From NCBI RefSeq assembly GCF_000002235.5, contig NW_022145607.1:40290029-40354028 (forward strand): 64,000 nucleotides of DNA, given 5' to 3'. Under the pieces are notes generated by a model, which did not search any database, was not told the origin of the DNA, and saw only the letters and a list, made by a program, of their open reading frames with translations. Each line of letters starts with the position of its first letter. The stretch's first letter is position 1. Origin of the DNA: Strongylocentrotus purpuratus (lineage: Eukaryota > Echinodermata > Echinoidea > Camarodonta > Strongylocentrotidae). A program made the position numbers and the translations under genes. Shown one piece after another: positions 57,293 to 64,000 of this stretch.

Positions 57293-57665
57293 AATCTGCC
57301 GTTTTCCAGCAATCATTTCGCAAAGTCTAAAGGAGCCTTTATATTTCCTCTTGCAGAGTATGATAAAGTGAAAAATTGTAAATGTGGGCTTGTAAAACTG
57401 GTCCCACTGAAACCACCAGGGGTTGAATGAGGGGGGCATCCTCCCACGTATACTATCCTACCAAAGATTTTCCAGGAATTATTATATATATATGACGTTT
57501 CCCTGCAATCAGTTTCCCCAAAGCTCTGCTTGTTTCCTCTTCCATGCAGATTGTGATATCGTAACATTTTGAAAATGTAGGGTTAATATATAGAACTGGG
57601 CCTGTGGTCCCACTTTGTATCATCACACATTCATTTTGTTGTGAATGAGGGGACATCCTCCCATG
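57293..57665 (+). repeat. ~190-bp repeat family, two tandem units
   Basis: Two successive units, each with (G)TTTCC(A/C)(A/T)GCAATCA near its start, TGCAGA(G/T)T(A/G)TGATA, CTGGTCCCACT or GTGGTCCCACTTT, GAATGAGGGG(GG)CATCCTCCCA and ACTATCCTACCAAAGATTTTCC at the unit border (57453-57475). They are inverted relative to those at 53.0-53.9 kb. Confidence 0.6.
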
Positions 57666-57790
57666 CAAGGGCGTATCCAGGATTTGTTAAAGGGTGTTTT
57701 TTTTGCCCGATTCGTGAGAAAATATTTCTGCTTGGGGGGGGGGTGAACACCCAAAACACCCCCCCCCCTCGCATTTATAGCATTGTAAAG
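57666..57790 (+). mobile_element. hAT-like MITE fragment
   Basis: Begins CAAGGGCGTATCCAGGATTT, close to the hAT-type ends elsewhere in the window, and contains matched G9 and C9 tracts around GTGAACACCCAAAACAC. The right end is unclear. Confidence 0.45.
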
Positions 57791-57889
57791 GAAACCTCAT
57801 TCCAATAAATAACTTTACTTATTCTGAGAGATGTATAACATTATTGTCCATTAACCTACAGGATTCCCCACCAAAGTGTGTGAGAGAGG

Positions 57890-58301
57890 CAGGCGCGGAT
57901 CCAGGATTTCTTAGGGGAGGGGGCCCAACTTTTTTTTTTTTTGTACCCGAAAATTTGAAAATCGCGCCGGCCGAAAAGTCGCTCAGTGGGGGGGGGGGGG
58001 GGGGGGGGGGGGGGGTACAGAGCACAATTTTTTTTTTGCTCCCGAAAATTTGAAAAACGCGCCGGCCAAAAATTCGCTTAGTGGGGGGGGGGGGGGGGGG
58101 GGGGGGGTGAGCACATTTTTTTTTTTTTTTGGATCCTCAAAAAAAAAATTCAATTTGCACCCCCCCCCCCCCTTGAGCGCCAGGGGGGGACGGGCCCAAC
58201 CCCCAAAAAAGGTAAAAATCACGTGATTTTACATGGTTTTTTTCTCAAGGGGGGGGGGCCCGGGCCCCCCGGGCCCCCCCCCCCCCCTGGATCCGCCACT
58301 G
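57890..58301. mobile_element. hAT-type MITE with internal duplication and poly-G
   Basis: A 412-bp element with ends CAGGCGCGGATCCAGG and CCTGGATCCGCCACTG and an exact 8-bp target duplication GAGAGAGG (57882-57889 and 58302-58309). Inside, a segment with CCCGAAAATTTGAAAA and CGCGCCGGCC occurs twice (about 57946 and 58041), each followed by a G run of 25 bases or more. No transposase; poly-Gly and poly-Pro frames are artefacts. Confidence 0.87.
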
Positions 58302-58309
58302 GAGAGAGG

Positions 58310-59285
58310 CATAAAGCAACACAAATGTACAGTATCTCAGCACGACATGAGCATCGCCATTTCCTTGATATATGTGAAGTCGTTTACAGTACATGACTTT
58401 GCATTCAAATTTATGGAAGCTTCCTTACCAGGTGTGTGTGGTGTTGAAGCATTTCATTGACCTGCTATTATAATTTGTACTAAAATTATTGCCAGAACGC
58501 ACATTGCATAAAATAACCGGTGCTCTTCTGGGGTGAAGGTTTCTCATAAATGAAACATTTTGTCAACTGCTAAAGTTTAGTATTTTAAAATTAATTAGTT
58601 ACTGTTCACCTGTTATATATTTTTCACCAATACAATTTTTATCTTCTCACTTATGCCTTTTCCTTAGTGAAAAGTAAAGGTTTTGTCATTGATTTAAAAA
58701 GTCTTTCCAACTAAAGTGCATGATACATGTACAACTTCACCCGTGGTACGTCACATTTTCAAGAAAATGGCTGCGCCTATGTATTCCAAAAATATCTTCA
58801 TTTATACATCTCTTGTACACTTTCTTCGTATACGGAATATATCATTCAAAGGGCAGGAATATATCTCAATTTTCAGAAGACATAGACTTATTCTTTGGGG
58901 TGAGATTTCGTTTAACGTGACTTGGACCGTGAGACTCACGAAATATTTGATGCTGGGTGTAGATGCAAACTTTTTCAAATTATTATATGAAATTATGTTG
59001 CTTCAAATATAGTTCCCTTTATGAGCAGGCTGACTAATCAGAAGCAACTTCCAGTGACGACACTTTCTCTCTCAAGTGGCTAGGCTACTAGATGTTTTAT
59101 GTAGGTCAGTGTCGATGCATTTTCGACACTTTTGACACGCGTATTGTAATACGCGCGCCATCACACGCTACGCGGCGATGTGCGCGCTTGTAAGTTGCAT
59201 GGGAATTCCCCTCTTTCTTTTTTGTTGTTGTTGCCTATTTCATACGTCACAATAGCCTTACCAGGCGCATGTCGTTGGAATTAAG
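58310..59285. other. Non-coding spacer
   Basis: About 1 kb of AT-rich DNA; an open frame at 58716-59012 has no recognisable motif and I do not support it as a gene. GC-rich CGCGCGCC text near 59150 is isolated. Confidence 0.5.
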
Positions 59286-59580
59286 CAAGGGCGTATCCGG
59301 ATTTTTTAAGGGGGTGGGGGACGGGGGGGGGGGGGGGGGGCGAATCAGCCACCCGGTGAATAAGCGGGGGTGGGGGTAATGAGCACTATTTTTCAAGAGT
59401 CCCCCCAATTTGTGAGAAAATATTTAGGGGCGAATCAGCCAGCCATTTGTAAACATCTGAAACAAAGATAAAGGGTTTCTTTAACATTCAAAACACCTAA
59501 AACACCACCCCCTGTTTGTCAATGGGGGGGGGGGGGGGTGTTTAAACACCCAAAACACATCCCTCCCTCGATACGCCAAT
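59286..59580. mobile_element. hAT-like MITE, degraded
   Basis: Starts CAAGGGCGTATCCGGATTTTTTAAGGGGG and ends CCCTCGATACGCCAATG, with an internal G16 run and two copies of GGCGAATCAGCCA (about 59339 and 59429). Terminal repeats are imperfect and no target duplication is evident. Confidence 0.5.
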
Positions 59581-59599
59581 GCTCCCATGTAGTTTTCAA

Positions 59600-60147
59600 G
59601 AACTTAATAGCCGTTTTCCAGCAATTATGGCCAAAATGTCTGCCTTCAATTCTGTTCGATTTTTTTTGTATAGGCCTATAGCTTTATAGTGACATTTTAA
59701 AATTGGATCTCTAGTAAAATTGGACCTCTGTACTCTTTAACCATCATGTGGGTAACGAGTGATGTGGGGGGGGGGCATCCTAGCTTCCACTATCCTACCA
59801 AAGGTTAGATCGTAGACGTAGGTCCATGGTTCCACTCCCGGAACAATATGCCGTTTTCCAGCAATAATTTCCCCTTTATCTTTTTATTCCGTCTATATGC
59901 AGATTGAAATAAAGTGAACATTTAAAAAAGTGTGGCTAGTAAAATCGGACCGCTGGTCACACTTTTACCATCATGGGGGGGGGGGGGGGGTAATCCTTCC
60001 ACTAACTGACAAAAAAATTCCAGGAACAATATGACTTTCCCAGCAATCATTTTTCCAAAAGAATGTTGCATGCTCTGCACCGCACCGTGGGCTCTGGAAT
60101 ATCAAAGCCTCGCGTAACTATGTATCCGATGTAAATTTGCGTTGGCA
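59600..60147 (+). repeat. Right arm of the inverted ~190-bp repeat family
   Basis: Two to three units with CCGTTTTCCAGCAAT (59611, 59851), TAGTAAAATTGGACC or TAGTAAAATCGGACC, a G run at the CATCATGGGG position, and TTCCAGGAACAATATG. It ends with GCCTCGCGTAAC...TGTATCCGAT...GTTGGC (60108-60147), the inverted partner of 52974-53013. Confidence 0.6.
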
Positions 60148-60608
60148 AAAGCACGTGTGCGCATATGTGTATTATATTTTGTCAGCTGATTCTGCACATG
60201 TAAGTACTATACCGGTACGTAGTTTCCTACGAATTATGTTGTTGTCTGTCTAGCTACCGCGCCTTGGTACTTGGTAGCTAAGGTGATATACATTTTAATG
60301 GGATATCGGTGAACTTTTACTTGTGACAGTTTCACGAAGCAATGCCCAATGAAACCTGGCATATAATGATAGATCTACCCGCCTAGCCTAGCCGCCCAGC
60401 TGGCACCTGTAATCATGGTAATCAGGGCTCAGGCGGCGGGTCATGAAATCTAGATGTGTTATTGTTTAAGAATCAAACACATGAATTGCTAATATTAGAT
60501 CTTTACAGGTTTAGATACTTGGTCTATTAATACTATTATTAATGAATTATTAGACCCTGCGTTTAGTAAATACTGTTGATGTTATCGACCCTTTTTTTGT
60601 TTCAACAG
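60148..60608 (+). promoter_or_regulatory. Upstream region of the RIOX2-like gene
   Basis: About 460 bp before the first recognised exon. No clear TATA box or initiator. It ends with a strong 3' splice acceptor: a pyrimidine tract (CCCTTTTTTTGTTTCAACAG, ending at 60608), so a non-coding first exon and the promoter probably lie further upstream. Confidence 0.45.
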
Positions 60609-60646
60609 ATTAATTCCAAGAAGGCAAGAATTTGTAAATTATCATC

Positions 60647-63265
<2,619 letters not shown>

Positions 63266-63290
63266 GTTTGTTACTCGGTCATACTCTGTG

Positions 63291-63380
63291 TATAGTGAAA
63301 CCTGTATATAAGGACCACTCGAGGGAGACAAGGAAAGTGGTCTTTTTAGACAGGTGGTTGCTAAAGCATGTTTCACTGTA
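63291..63380. mobile_element. Small (90-bp) MITE in RIOX2-like intron 4
   Basis: Imperfect hairpin: TATAGTGAAACCTG...AGGACCACTC on the left and AGTGGTCTTTTTAGACAGG...GTTTCACTGTA on the right. This AGTGAAAC/GTTTCACT-ended form with TA flanks resembles mariner-derived MITEs common in marine invertebrates; the family statement is from memory. Confidence 0.6.
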
Positions 63381-63689
63381 TTTGTTTCAAGATTTAGATT
63401 TGAATTTATATCCCTTTTGTTAAGCTTTGTTATTTCTGTTCGTTTGCATTTATTTGGATACTATCGGAAGTCAAAGAAATTTAAAATTCTAATGGATTGA
63501 TCTGTTCTCCATGTACATGTACTGTCCATTTTGAAAGCCATCAGAAGGAAAAGGAAAAATAGCAATGAAGGTATTATGGTGTCATTCTTTCTTGCATGTA
63601 TTTACTGGGTGCCCACAAAATATAGACGTGTTTATACTCCATATTCTTGGTAATAATTTTCAGATTAAGAGTTATTATGCAAAAAAGTC

Positions 63690-63958
63690 TATTTTATTAG
63701 TTTGTTAGTCACTGAGCTCTGGAACTGAAGGTCTGGGGTTCCATTCCTTGCCAGTTCACTAATGATGTATGACCAGCCAATAATCTGTAGATAAAGTAAA
63801 TGGTTACTAGTACCTGCCAAGAAATGAGTGCTGTGAAGGCAGTCATGCTTTAGCCGGGTAATAATAATAATAATGAACGAGCACCAGGAGTGTCAATTAT
63901 AACAGATTTTAGTGCTTCTCCATGACCCAGCTCATTTTTTTTTTTTTTTTTTTTTTTT
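63690..63958. repeat. Possible SINE-like repeat
   Basis: A B-box-like GGTTCCATTCC near 63738 is followed by text ending GCTTTAGCCGGG, (TAA)n and later a T23 run. This looks like a tRNA-related short interspersed element, but no clear A box or boundaries were found. Confidence 0.3.
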
Positions 63959-64000
63959 AGTCATTATTATTACTATTATTATTATTATTACTATTGTTAT
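63959..64000. repeat. ATT trinucleotide microsatellite at the window edge
   Basis: (ATT)n and (ACT)n interrupted run reaching the last base; it continues outside. Confidence 0.8.

Noticed and set aside
58716..59012. Open frame of 98 codons in the spacer between MITEs
   Set aside because: Overlaps another chance frame, no recognisable motif, no splice or promoter support.

Overview
This is a stretch of animal nuclear DNA, most likely from a marine invertebrate deuterostome and probably an echinoderm. That guess rests on short-LTR Ty3/Gypsy and BEL/Pao elements, many poly-G hAT-type MITEs, and an intron-containing gene of vertebrate RIOX2 (MINA53) type. No species can be fixed from the sequence alone. 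Almost all of the window is repetitive; the only host gene recognised starts near 60.6 kb and runs off the right edge.

From 1 to 48366 the backbone is one pyrimidine-rich satellite built from degenerate 17-bp monomers (CCTCTACTACCATCCTA type), arranged in higher-order blocks of about 1.1, 2.1, 2.26, 2.97 and 3.26 kb. Because it has almost no stop codons on the + strand it yields very long Pro/Leu/Tyr/Ser/Thr-rich open frames in all three frames; I treat these as compositional, not as genes. The satellite is interrupted by: (a) a minus-strand Ty3/Gypsy element (7352-20940) with 116-bp LTRs, itself split by a full-length, apparently intact BEL/Pao element (10136-18629) with indistinguishable 625-bp LTRs; (b) three copies of the 3' end of a non-LTR retrotransposon (24305-25719, 37816-39548, 41079-42819) sharing the same 5' truncation point; (c) an unassigned 1.8-kb insert (31341-33167); (d) a 4-kb LTR element (33214-37188) that encodes Gag and protease but no polymerase, with an ORF that begins inside its LTR and runs through the primer binding site; (e) two copies of a non-autonomous hAT element (45046-45755, 47307-48052).

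From 49.2 to 52.0 kb there is a second, unrelated tandem array of about 111-bp monomers, each with a GC-rich hairpin, ordered into a 1001-bp higher-order unit. The same monomer sits inside the two hAT copies, so mobile element and array share an origin. From 52 to 60.1 kb the DNA is non-coding: a unit of roughly 190 bp occurs in inverted orientation at the two ends, and several MITEs (two hAT with exact 8-bp target duplications, one Harbinger-like with a TTA duplication, further hAT-like ends) have inserted.

From 60.6 kb on lies the 5' part of a RIOX2-like JmjC ribosomal oxygenase gene: four exons separated by GT-AG introns with phase-0 downstream junctions, and an apparent one-base frameshift near the end of the first coding exon. 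Its introns carry a TA-flanked MITE, a small 90-bp MITE and trinucleotide microsatellites.

The order of events can be read from the nesting: satellite expansion; capture and co-amplification of the LINE end and the hAT element; a 2965-bp satellite duplication; Gypsy insertion into one copy of that duplication; BEL insertion into the Gypsy pol gene.
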